A model generated the notes under the pieces. It saw nothing but the letters and a program-made list of their open reading frames with translations, ran no database searches and was not told the DNA's origin. A program made the translations under genes and the position numbers. A stretch of 64,000 bases of DNA from Lederbergia galactosidilytica (GTDB taxonomy: Bacteria; Bacillota; Bacilli; Bacillales; Bacillaceae_C). The stretch spans positions 186,001 to 250,000 of the forward strand of contig NZ_JAGGKH010000004.1 of NCBI RefSeq assembly GCF_017873565.1, in the 5' to 3' direction. Below are positions 34,645 through 43,225 of this stretch, in pieces. Each line of letters opens with the position of its first letter. Positions within the stretch are counted from its first letter, which is position 1.

Positions 34645-35928
34645 TTATTTCTTGTCTAACTCTAATTGAATTGCTTCTGCTGCCGCATCCGCCGCTTCCT
34701 GTGGTGTTTTCTTCCCTTCCATCATTGTTTGCAGTTCAGATTGGATAAAAGGCATGATCGTTCGCCCGGCAGGATGGATGACTCCTGGCAATGCATATTG
34801 GGTATAAGTTGCAAGTTGACTTAAATATGGTTCATCATCAAATATTTCCTTTGCCGATTCACGGGTTGGAATATATTGAGTCACTTTATTAAAGCGTTTT
34901 TGATTTTCTGTATTCGTCATCACCTTAATAAATTCAGCTGCTGCGGCTGGATTATCTGTATTTACAGGGGCTACAAACATCCCAGTCGTCCCATATGTCA
35001 CTTGTTCTTCCCCCTTTAGCGGTGGAGCAATGACAAAGTCAAACAAATCTTTACTTAGTAAGTTCGTAACTGAAGTACCTGAACCTTGGACTGCTAACAT
35101 TTTGCCACTATCCCATAAAGCATCATGTTCCATTGCTGTAATTGAATCTTCAGGAATCCAACCTTCTTTATACATATTGTTCAAACGTTCCCAAGCCTTT
35201 AAACTCTTTTCATTATTAATTAGGACCTCATTATCTTCATTAACAATATCTCCACCAGCTTGCCATACATATGGATAAAGTGTTCCATTCATAGAACCCC
35301 CTCCAGCAAAACTCATTGCATAGTAACCTTTATCTTTTGCCTTCTTAGCCCATTCATCAAACTCTTCCCATGTTTTTGGCAAATTTTCCGGATCTTCTCC
35401 AATATCCTTCACAATATCTACGTTATAAAAAAATGTATAAGCCTCTTGCAAAATCGGTAAACCATATAACTTATCCTTCCATGTTGTTGACACTAATGCA
35501 GTATCTACAAAATCATCCATATCTAAATCTTCTAAATAGGGATCAAGCTCAAGCAACATACCTTCATCCGCATATTGTGGCATTTGATCAGGTATCGCAT
35601 AAAATACGTCAGGACCATTATTCGCAACCAATGCCGTTAAAATCTTTTGATCACGATTCGCCCATGGGATTTGTTCAAAATTTACTTTCACACCAGTCTC
35701 TTCTTCAAAGGAAGAGATAATTTCATCCCACATTTTCCCCTCCACCTCTTGATCCCCAGTGTAAGGATGGGCCCAAACGGTAATTTCGCCAGACAGCTTC
35801 TCATCTGATTCATTGCCTCCTTTTGATTCTGTTCCTCCCGCACTAGATTGACTACTGTTTCCAGAACTACAACCAACAAGGAAAATTCCGATCAAAAGAA
35901 TAACTGATAACAAACGAAAATTTTTCAT
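34645..35928 (-). CDS. CUT1 sugar-binding lipoprotein (extracellular solute-binding protein family 1)
   Basis: This 427-residue lipoprotein has a lipobox (IFLVGC, Cys 20) and a Ser/Gly/Glu linker. The SBP_bac_1 fold follows with ITVWAHPYTGDQEVEGKMW, VNFEQIPWANRDQKILTAL and NNGPDVFYAIPDQMPQYADE. It would present an oligosaccharide or sugar to the two permeases downstream. Upstream lie a perfect cre box and a dyad identical in design to the one before the redox operon, so I infer it feeds that pathway. The ATG start follows GAGAGGGG at 9 bases; a TATAAT-like -10 (35951-35956, minus strand) is nearby. Confidence 0.93.
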   Translation of the reverse strand: MKNFRLLSVILLIGIFLVGCSSGNSSQSSAGGTESKGGNESDEKLSGEITVWAHPYTGDQEVEGKMWDEIISSFEEETGVKVNFEQIPWANRDQKILTALVANNGPDVFYAIPDQMPQYADEGMLLELDPYLEDLDMDDFVDTALVSTTWKDKLYGLPILQEAYTFFYNVDIVKDIGEDPENLPKTWEEFDEWAKKAKDKGYYAMSFAGGGSMNGTLYPYVWQAGGDIVNEDNEVLINNEKSLKAWERLNNMYKEGWIPEDSITAMEHDALWDSGKMLAVQGSGTSVTNLLSKDLFDFVIAPPLKGEEQVTYGTTGMFVAPVNTDNPAAAAEFIKVMTNTENQKRFNKVTQYIPTRESAKEIFDDEPYLSQLATYTQYALPGVIHPAGRTIMPFIQSELQTMMEGKKTPQEAADAAAEAIQLELDKK

Positions 35929-36036
35929 GAAACAAAACCCCTCTCTTTAGATTATAATTGTGCACATCTGACCCTTCACACCACATAGAATGCAAATTAC
36001 CGCTTCTAAAAAGCTCCTCATTTTTAATTCGACATT

Positions 36037-36050
36037 TGCAAGCGCTACCA
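36037..36050 (+). promoter_or_regulatory. Perfect cre box TGCAAGCGCTACCA
   Basis: It matches every fixed position of TGNAANCGNTNNCA. It lies about 110 bases upstream of the CUT1 binding-protein start, implying CcpA-dependent catabolite control of this importer. Confidence 0.75.
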
Positions 36051-36159
36051 AATTAACTATAGAAGCTTAGGGCTTAAATGGAGGAATCACCCTATGTGTT
36101 GGAAGAACGCTATTCTCTAAACATTCAAATCTTGTATTTTGAGTTTATAATCTTTCCTG

Positions 36160-36188
36160 TAAAGAGACAAGTCTCTAAAGCGTCTTTA
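36160..36188. promoter_or_regulatory. Second copy of the regulator dyad, before the CUT1 importer
   Basis: The core GAGACAAGTCTCTAAAGCG followed by TCTTTA parallels AAGACAAGTCTTATAAGTG followed by TCTTTT at 31051-31085. It shares the AGACAAGTCT half-palindrome and the trailing GTCTTT at the same spacing. It is about 230 bases upstream of the binding-protein start. Confidence 0.7.
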
Positions 36189-36355
36189 AATAAAGTCAAT
36201 TCAAAGGTTTGAAAAAAGGGCTTAATTCTAGGACCACCAAATGCAAGGACATAATCCTTTGTCATAGGTAGGACTGGCTTAATATATGTAGAGGAAGGAT
36301 CGCAAGATGAAGAAGGTTAATGGTAATGATCATTATTACATAGCCATTTACAATA

Positions 36356-36384
36356 GGGCCAGCCCTCCAAAAAGAGGCTGACCC
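36356..36384 (-). terminator. Hairpin after the GH43 gene
   Basis: GGGCCAGCC / GGCTGACCC (9 bp, one wobble) with an 11-base A-rich loop, about 45 bases past the GH43 stop. It lacks a clear U-tract. Confidence 0.45.
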
Positions 36385-36429
36385 ATTCGTTTAAATATAG
36401 CCATACAATCGAGAGCTATTTCTAATATT

Positions 36430-37401
36430 CTATTCAGATTCACTTTCGCCTGAGGGTACCTGAATGGATACTGATGTAGAGAGGGGAACTCCAAAGTCAG
36501 GCGTACCATCCGCTTTCCATCCGAATTTTTGAATGCGGGTACTCCGTCGATCACTACCACCTTCCGACTCGGAAATGGCATGATAAACAATCCAATCTTC
36601 CGTCCCATCTGGAGATTGAGAAAAACCATTATGACCTGGGGCAAAAACGCTATTCTCCACTGATTTTTTGAAAACAGGAGCAGGCGATTTATCCCATGAC
36701 TGAGCATTCATTACATCACTTTTTGCAGAAGCAGTTAACATCCCAAGCGAATAATCATCCGACCAAGTGGTACTTGCCGAGTAAATTAAGAAAAGTTTCC
36801 CATTTCTCTTCAACATAACAGGCCCTTCATTAATCGCCATCCCCCCTTGCATTTCCCACTCGTATTCCGGTTTCGATATCATGACATTTGGTCCGATCAA
36901 AGTCCATGGATCCGTCATTTCTGCAATATAAAGGGCAGAGCCATAAGCTGGAAACTGCCCATATCCCGCATATACAAAGTATAAACGCTCATTATGCTCG
37001 AAGACTGTTCCATCTAATCCGGGATATTCAGTGTTGACATAGCCTCGCTCAATCCACTCACCTGCAAACGGATCTTGTGAGGAATTTTCCAAAACAAAAA
37101 TTTTCCGTGTCATATCACCTTCTTTTCCGACCTTTCCATCATTCGCAGTAAAATATACATACCACTTTCCATTTAATTTATGAATCTCCGGGGCCCATAG
37201 AAAGTGGCTATTGATCCCTTCTTTTGGCGGGGTCCAAATTGTCTTCCGCTCTCCATTGCCAATCCCGCTTAGGGTTGGCGACTTCCATAGATCGAGGTGT
37301 GTTCTTCTCGTCACCATAAAATAATACATATCATCTTCTTTATAAACCCACGGATCTGCTCCTGGATCCAATAATGGATTTTGAAAAGTACTTTTAATCA
37401 T
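36430..37401 (-). CDS. GH43 glycoside hydrolase (probable exo-alpha-L-arabinofuranosidase-type), cytoplasmic
   Basis: This 323-residue five-bladed propeller of GH43 has a putative catalytic base D16 (LLDPGADPWVY), the pKa-modulating Asp D130 (YPGLDGTVFEH) and acid E192 (AINEGPVML). No signal peptide is present, so it would act on imported oligosaccharides. Similarity to arabinofuranosidase-type GH43 proteins is my impression from DPWVY, FLWAPEIHKLNGKWYVYFTA and the NEGP motif. It lies 45 bases downstream of two LplB/LplC-type permease genes and is the last gene of that operon. Confidence 0.87.
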   Translation of the reverse strand: MIKSTFQNPLLDPGADPWVYKEDDMYYFMVTRRTHLDLWKSPTLSGIGNGERKTIWTPPKEGINSHFLWAPEIHKLNGKWYVYFTANDGKVGKEGDMTRKIFVLENSSQDPFAGEWIERGYVNTEYPGLDGTVFEHNERLYFVYAGYGQFPAYGSALYIAEMTDPWTLIGPNVMISKPEYEWEMQGGMAINEGPVMLKRNGKLFLIYSASTTWSDDYSLGMLTASAKSDVMNAQSWDKSPAPVFKKSVENSVFAPGHNGFSQSPDGTEDWIVYHAISESEGGSDRRSTRIQKFGWKADGTPDFGVPLSTSVSIQVPSGESESE

Positions 37402-37446
37402 GAGATTACCTTCTTTCTCTTTAAAATTTATTTATTATAAAAACAA

Positions 37447-38340
37447 TTATCCTTTAATCGATCCAATCATTACGCCTTTGACAAAGTGCTTTTGTACGAA
37501 AGGATACATGACGAGCACAGGTATACTAGCTACGATAATTAAAGCATACTTAATACTTTCACCTAACATCATCTTTTCGTCTAATCCAAATTCACTGCTA
37601 ACTTCGTCCGTAATATTGGCCTGACTAACAAGAAGAATTTCTCTAAGTATAAGCTGTAAAGGGTACAGTTTGTCATCCCGTAGATAAATTAGAGCGTTGA
37701 AAAATGCATTCCAATGGCCCACTGCATAAAAAAGTAACATAACGGCCATGATCGGTTTGGATAACGGGAGAATCACTTTCCATAGCATCTTCCAATTAGA
37801 ACAACCATCGATCATTGCAGCTTCCTGAAGCTCCCAAGGAATACTTGTCTGAAAATAAGTACGCATAACAATCAGATTATAGGTTGCAATCGCATTCGGT
37901 ATAATCATCGCCCAAAAGGTATCGACCATACCTAATTCTTGTACGACCAAATAGGTTGGAATCATTCCCCCACTAAAGAACATTGTAAAGGTTATAATAA
38001 ACATAATGATGTTTCTACCTGGTAAATCTCGCCTTGAAAGTGGGTATGCGGCTAATGTTGTCAGTATAATATTGACGAAAGTACCACCAATCGTATAAAA
38101 AATAGTATTTCTATAGCCATTCCATATGTCCCTATCTTTAAAAACTTCCTTATAAGCATCTAATGTAAAATCAACAGGAAAAAACCACATTTCACCACTC
38201 ATAACTTTCTCAGGATTACTAAAAGAAGCACTAACTATAAAAATTAATGGATATAATATGATGACCGAAATGACAGCAGAAATAATGAGCACTCCGATAT
38301 CAAATACTTTCCCATCCGAGATCTTCTTAGATTGTTTCAC
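37447..38340 (-). CDS. ABC permease, LplC/YtcP type
   Basis: This 297-residue permease has six TM helices and the coupling loop LQEAAMIDGCSNWKMLWKVI. The C-terminus MYPFVQKHFVKGVMIGSIKG is hallmark LplC/YtcP (importers of complex oligosaccharides). The start is GTG at 38340, following GGAGGGAG at 6 bases. It is co-transcribed with the LplB-type permease (40 bases upstream) and the GH43 gene. Its binding-protein gene upstream is frameshifted, so the importer may be inactive. Confidence 0.92.
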   Translation of the reverse strand: MKQSKKISDGKVFDIGVLIISAVISVIILYPLIFIVSASFSNPEKVMSGEMWFFPVDFTLDAYKEVFKDRDIWNGYRNTIFYTIGGTFVNIILTTLAAYPLSRRDLPGRNIIMFIITFTMFFSGGMIPTYLVVQELGMVDTFWAMIIPNAIATYNLIVMRTYFQTSIPWELQEAAMIDGCSNWKMLWKVILPLSKPIMAVMLLFYAVGHWNAFFNALIYLRDDKLYPLQLILREILLVSQANITDEVSSEFGLDEKMMLGESIKYALIIVASIPVLVMYPFVQKHFVKGVMIGSIKG

Positions 38341-38380
38341 CGCAGGCTCCCTCCTTCACTGACATTTTTCAAATTTCCTC

Positions 38381-39352
38381 CTACCATAGGCTTGTCTCTG
38401 CCTTTTTCTTTGCAAATTGATTAATACCTATTAACAAAATAAAATTTATAACCGAATTAAATAAACCAATTGCAGCACTATAGCTAAAGTCCCCATTGAG
38501 AATACCGTTTCTATACACAAATGTCTGGATGACATCACTCGATTTCATATTTAAATTATTTTGCATTAGGAGAATTTTTTCGAAACCCACATTCAAAAAG
38601 TTCCCTACATCCAAAATAAGTAAAATAATAATTACAGGTAAAATCCCTGGTATGGATACATGGATAATTCTCTGAAACCGGCTTGCTCCGTCCATTTTAG
38701 CTGCTTCATACAATTGTGGATCGATTCCAGCTAACGCTGCAATATAGATAATCGACTGCCAGCCCATACTTTGCCAGATATTTGACCCAATGAATAATGA
38801 CTTAAACCATCCTGGCTTTTCCATAAAAGCGATAGAATCGATTCCTAAAGCATTGAGCATAGTATTGACGATTCCACTTGCCGGGTTTAAAAATAGGCTT
38901 AACATTCCAACAATCACGACTACGGAAATAAAATGGGGGATATATGTAATATTTTGGACCCACTTTTTTAACGCATTACTCCGAATCTCATTAATCAGTA
39001 AGGCCAAAAGGATCGGGATCGGAAATGCGATTAGTAGCGAATAAATACTTATTGAGAACGTATTCCATAGTAATCTACCGAAATAATAAGATTCAAAAAA
39101 CCTTGTGAAGTTTTCAAAACCAACCCATTCACTTCCTAGAAAGCCAAACGAAGGATTAAAGTCTTTGAAGGCAATTTGTAAACCATACATCGGACCATAT
39201 TGAAAAATAATATACCAGGCAATCGGCAACAAGAGCATAAGGTACAAATCATAACTTTTAACAACTTGTTTCCATACACTAGTCTTTTTTAATATTGGTT
39301 GGGAGTTCACACTCGATTTATTTTCTTGAGATTTCGCCCTTAAATTACTCAC
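38381..39352 (-). CDS. ABC permease, LplB/YtdP-associated type
   Basis: This 323-residue permease has six TM helices. It starts with a polar, lysine-rich segment and WKQVVKSYDLYLMLLLPIAW, then has QYGPMYGLQIAFKDFNPSFG and the coupling loop LYEAAKMDGASRFQRIIHVS, all typical of LplB. The GTG at 39352 follows GGAGG at 10 bases. A 397-bp repeat element lies between it and the binding-protein pseudogene upstream. Confidence 0.92.
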   Translation of the reverse strand: MSNLRAKSQENKSSVNSQPILKKTSVWKQVVKSYDLYLMLLLPIAWYIIFQYGPMYGLQIAFKDFNPSFGFLGSEWVGFENFTRFFESYYFGRLLWNTFSISIYSLLIAFPIPILLALLINEIRSNALKKWVQNITYIPHFISVVVIVGMLSLFLNPASGIVNTMLNALGIDSIAFMEKPGWFKSLFIGSNIWQSMGWQSIIYIAALAGIDPQLYEAAKMDGASRFQRIIHVSIPGILPVIIILLILDVGNFLNVGFEKILLMQNNLNMKSSDVIQTFVYRNGILNGDFSYSAAIGLFNSVINFILLIGINQFAKKKAETSLW

Positions 39353-39387
39353 TTCTTCCGTACCTCCCTCTTAAGTTATTTTTTAGT

Positions 39388-39784
39388 GAGGCAGGGACAT
39401 AACTAAAATGCTAAGCCCCAAAGTAGAACCATGTATTATCTTTGCGAAGGAAATATACCTGCGGGAGGTCGGCTAGTACTGTCACGTTCTGTGACCAACG
39501 CCGACACTAGAACATCGTGTTCGTCGAAAGGCAACAGTCAGTGAGCCCCCGGAGTGCAAATGAGAATCAAAGGCTAAGTACACGCCGTCCTGGCGGCAGG
39601 CTCAAAGCGCAACTTCCTGTTGCTTCACCTACACTAGTACTTCCTTGTACGTTGCAACGCCTTCGTGACCTACATCCGTATGCCTGAGGAAGCCCACCAG
39701 CCGCCTGCGGAAGGCAAAGTATATTTCTGGAGCAGTTATATGTGCCCCATTAGTTTGTTTTTTCCCTAGTTTTGTCCCAGTCTC
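39388..39784. mobile_element. 397-bp non-coding MITE-like element with terminal inverted repeats (copy A)
   Basis: The ends GAGGCAGGGACATAACTAA (39388) and the inverse of GAGACTGGGACAAAACTAG (39766-39784) agree at 16 of 19 positions. It contains imperfect internal palindromy, including GGAAATATAC near 39449 and its inverse GTATATTTC near 39718, both adjoining GC-rich stems. No coding frame is evident. It ends five bases before the stop codon of the binding-protein pseudogene. A shorter relative lies at 55771-55972. Confidence 0.7.
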
Positions 39785-39789
39785 AAACA

Positions 39790-41351
39790 CTATTGCTCTT
39801 TAAAGTTTTTATCATAAGCTTCCTGATAAATTTCTTCTAATCTTTCTAGACCCATATTTTCTATCGTGGAAACGTACTCATCCCACTTATCAAAACTCAA
39901 ATCACCATTAATAAATTGGGAACTTGTTTCATTATAATAAGCATCCATATCTTGACGGATTTGATTCACTTCTTTGGTTGTTTTCTCATCAAATAATGGG
40001 GTACCATAAATAATTTCTGGTAAATAGGGATCGAACTTTTTCTGTGCTTCTTGTACTGCCTCTGAGTTAATGGCTGACGAATTATATTCCGTTATATATT
40101 GCGGTGCTCCTCCCCCAGGAAATGGAGTAACGTTTTCGAGATTTGCGTCTTCTTCTATATACTGAGGTAAACCATTATCATCATAGTTAAAGGTTTCTCC
40201 CTCAACTCCATATCTAAAGAAAATAGAACCTTCCTTACTAAAGAAGTAGTCGATCCATCGAATCGTTGCCTCAGGATATTCGTTGGCAGATGTAATAGCA
40301 AACGTACCAAAATCTCTTGCTAGCGGCGATGCCTTGACTAATTGATCTCCGAAAGGCCCTTTTATCGGTGCAATACCAATGTACTCATAGTCTTTATATT
40401 GAGTACTCATATCATCGCCCTGTGTATGGGACATCCCTACTTTTCCTGTAGACAATTTAGCCGTGTACTCTGAAGGGGAGTGTGATAAAACATCTCGATC
40501 TAATAATCCCTCTTTGTAAAGCTTGTTTAGGAATTGTAATAGATCTTTATATTTATCATCCGTCTTCCAAATATGGACTTTATCATTCTCAATATTTATC
40601 GTATTTCCCATGTCCTGCAATAATCCCCAAGAACTTGCCATATTATTTACTAATGTAGGAAAGTTACGTTCGGTTAATGGAATTTCATCTTGCTTGCATT
40701 CCCATTCGGATCATCATTTTTAAAGGCAGTAAGAACATCAACCAATTCCTCAGGTTTTGTCGGTTCTTCTAATCCTAATTTATCTAACCAATCTTTATTA
40801 ACCCAAAATTTCTCCGTTCTTGCGGCATCCAATTCAACAATAGCTGGTAAAGCATAGATATGACCATCTGGAGCTGTAATGGATGACTTAATTTCTGGAT
40901 ATTGCTCAAATAAAGCCGTTAAATTTGGTGCATACTCCTCAAGTAAATCTTCAAGCGGAATAAAAAGCCCTGACGAACCGTATTTTACGGCCTCCGCATG
41001 TGAAATTTCAGCCTTATAAAAGGCATCAGGTAGTTTTTTAGCAGCGTATTCCAGGTTTTTCCTTTCATCAAAACCATCCTGTGGAACATCATTCCATTCT
41101 ATTTTTATATTCGACAGCTTTTCAAACTCTTTGAAAACAGACATATCCTTATAGGGACCGTTTACAGGAGAACGTCTGGCAAAGAACTTTAATTCAATCT
41201 CTTCATCAACAATCGGCATTCCTTCCTTATTAAAATTGTCTGAAGGGCCTTCACTAGCATTCCTCTCACTTGTTTCCTGTGCCTTTGAACAACCTGCAAT
41301 GATTAGAGTGACCAAAACTAAAAACAAAACTAGTGATAAAATTTTATTCAA
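39790..41351 (-). pseudogene. LplA-type ABC solute-binding lipoprotein, broken by one frameshift
   Basis: Two frames together encode a 520-residue binding protein. The first part runs from a TTG at 41351 (AAGGGGG seven bases upstream) through a lipobox (TLIIAGC) and SBP_bac_1/LplA-type blocks (FEKLSNIKIEWNDVPQDGF; ITAPDGHIYALPAI) to DDPNGNASK. The frame is then lost near 40688-40691, and resumes as DEIPLTERNFPTLVNNMASS with the C-terminal half in the next frame. Adding one G after AGCAAG restores the frame exactly; the total length then becomes a multiple of three. This is a single-base deletion or a sequencing error. The downstream permeases and GH43 are intact. Confidence 0.85.
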
Positions 41352-41526
41352 CTTACTTCCCCCTTTTCCTTTACTGTCTATGACACTCCTACCAAGGTCC
41401 ACAAAATGTAATCGGATACATTTCTTTTGATTTATTCCTTTCACTTTAGGTTTTTCAAGATCCCCCTCCAACTTTTTATCCCTTTCTCTGTATAGAGTAA
41501 TTGAAATATCGTGGATAATGAATGTT

Positions 41527-41560
41527 AATTTGTTAGGTGACCAGTTGGCAATTTGTTAGG
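41527..41560 (+). promoter_or_regulatory. Tandem direct repeats AATTTGTTAGG, 23-bp period (likely AraC-type sites)
   Basis: Two identical 11-mers start at 41527 and 41550, upstream of the LplA-type gene. The TTGTTAG core and the 23-bp period recur at 46316 and 46339 before the sulfatase operon and the AraC gene. Two helical turns between direct repeats is the geometry used by AraC-family activators. Confidence 0.7.
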
Positions 41561-41629
41561 ATTTAAATATAGTATTTTTAAGCTTGATCCATGTTAACAC
41601 AAGGTTTCAGATAAAATTCAGAAAAAACT

Positions 41630-41659
41630 CAAGCGTCCTCTATCAATAGAAGACGCTTG
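41630..41659 (-). terminator. Terminator of the sulfatase operon
   Basis: AAGCGTCCTCTAT pairs with ATAGAAGACGCTT around a CA loop, followed on the minus strand by GAGTTTTTTC. It lies about 35 bases past the GH43/LamG stop. Confidence 0.85.
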
Positions 41660-41690
41660 TTATAAAACCTTAAATCACCATTACTTCCAT

Positions 41691-43115
41691 TTATCTTCTT
41701 TCAGTCCAAAACAGATAATCTACATCCTCCTCTTGTAATGGCACTGTATAAATCCGGCAATCCCGGAATATCCCATTAAATATCGCTTTACCAGCTGACT
41801 CACCAAATGCATCTGTATCAAATCGAGCCCCAAGACCACCTGGATTCGGGTGATTTTCGATGAAAGGAGATTGAAAAGAGTTTGTCTCAGCCAATTTTCC
41901 ATCTATGTACAAGTTTAAATTACCCTCATTGAATACGACGATTACGTTATACCATTTATTTGTTTCGAGCGACTCTGCCGAAACAGTTAGTTGGTTACCA
42001 TTACTGCGGACAGCTGCCTCTAGTTTCCCGCCTTTGATGCGAATACCCAAACCACTCTTGTCTCCGCCTTCATCATATAAAACCTGCGTTCCAACAATGG
42101 TATCAGCTTTAAACCACATCGATACCGAACGCATATAAAACTCATTATGCATAAAGCCACTACTTGAATGGGTAGCCAAAGATACATAACTATGGAATAC
42201 GGTTGGGTAATAAGCTTCCAATGAAAAGTGATTCATTAACTGAAATAATTCATCTTCCCCTAAAGGAAAAACCGTAGCATGGCGAATTTGATATGGGAAG
42301 CGATATTTTGTACTATCAAGCTCATCAGACCAATCAACAAGATTGGTAGATTCCTTTATCCCAAACCTTCCATATTTCCAATAATCATAAATTAGGAGCC
42401 ATTTTTGCTTATTCTCGATTTTTAATATTTCGGGTCCTTCGGTATAATTCGGGGTAATAAAGTCACTAATCACCTCATATGGACCGCTTAAATCGGCTGA
42501 TACAGCCAGCTTATTCGCAATTGGCTGAGGACGCTTTTTAGAGTCATAGACGGCACTTTCGTCTTTAACAAACATATAATTTGTTCCGTTCCATTGTTCA
42601 ATACTAGCATCAATCGTTTGAAAACCAGGATCAAAAAATAACGTTGTTTCAGAAAAAGTATCCCAGTCCGATGTACGACAACAATAATGTTTATTATGAC
42701 TCATATCCTCTCCAACACTGGAAGCCCAATAGAGTAGATAATCCTCTTCTTCCGGATCATAACTAAATTCCGGTGCCCACGAATTTTGAACGTTATGATA
42801 GTTAGTCATAACCTCTATTGCTTTTTCATCTTGCCAAGTTATTAAATCCTTTGATTTAGCATATCCTAAAAACTTCCCTTTTGGACGAATGGTAAAGACT
42901 AGATGCCAAAATCCATCTTTTCCTTTATTGATAAAAGGATCACGTAATATTCCTTCTCCAATAGATGTCGACCAAACCGCATGATTTTGATTAAGTTCAT
43001 ACCAATGTAAACCATCGCGGCTATATGCGTAATGAAGTCTCTCATTTTTATTCGTTTGCATAGGACCTGATCTAAAATAGGCAATTAAATAGGCCGGTGA
43101 TTCTATAGCCATCAT
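41691..43115 (-). CDS. GH43/GH32-type propeller hydrolase with C-terminal LamG-like domain
   Basis: This is a 474-residue cytoplasmic protein. Residues 1-315 form a five-bladed propeller of the GH43/GH32/GH68 type (GEGILRDPFINKGKDGFWHL, SWAPEFSYDPEEEDYLLYWA, QTIDASIEQWNGT, YTEGPEIL). D-P in LRDPF, the Asp in TIDASI and Glu in TEGPE are in the positions expected for the catalytic triad. Residues 325-470 form a concanavalin-like LamG domain (SMWFKADTIVGTQVLYDEGG; NKWYNVIVVFNEGNLNLYID). No signal peptide. Start ATG after GAGGGAG. It is third in the operon after two sulfatases. The substrate is unknown, presumably a desulfated oligosaccharide. Confidence 0.8.
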   Translation of the reverse strand: MMAIESPAYLIAYFRSGPMQTNKNERLHYAYSRDGLHWYELNQNHAVWSTSIGEGILRDPFINKGKDGFWHLVFTIRPKGKFLGYAKSKDLITWQDEKAIEVMTNYHNVQNSWAPEFSYDPEEEDYLLYWASSVGEDMSHNKHYCCRTSDWDTFSETTLFFDPGFQTIDASIEQWNGTNYMFVKDESAVYDSKKRPQPIANKLAVSADLSGPYEVISDFITPNYTEGPEILKIENKQKWLLIYDYWKYGRFGIKESTNLVDWSDELDSTKYRFPYQIRHATVFPLGEDELFQLMNHFSLEAYYPTVFHSYVSLATHSSSGFMHNEFYMRSVSMWFKADTIVGTQVLYDEGGDKSGLGIRIKGGKLEAAVRSNGNQLTVSAESLETNKWYNVIVVFNEGNLNLYIDGKLAETNSFQSPFIENHPNPGGLGARFDTDAFGESAGKAIFNGIFRDCRIYTVPLQEEDVDYLFWTERR

Positions 43116-43225
43116 ACAACTCTCCCTCTATATAACTAAATGATCTTCCTAGGTTTCCAAATCCCTCATTATCTGTGTTATCATCCGCCAAGGTAAATGG
43201 TAAAAAGTCGAATTGTATTTAATGA

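Larger units (their letters stand above)
35929..36429. other. Regulatory gap before the CUT1 importer operon
   Basis: Contains a cre box (36037-36050), the regulator dyad (36160-36188) and the hairpin past the GH43 gene (36356-36384). A 46-codon open stretch on the minus strand (36125-36265) has no ribosome site and is not called as a gene. Confidence 0.6.

Noticed and set aside
36125..36265. 46-codon open frame upstream of the CUT1 importer (MTKDYVLAFGGPRIKPF...)
   Set aside because: Protein-like in places but no ribosome site, and it overlaps the regulator dyad; at most a gene relic.
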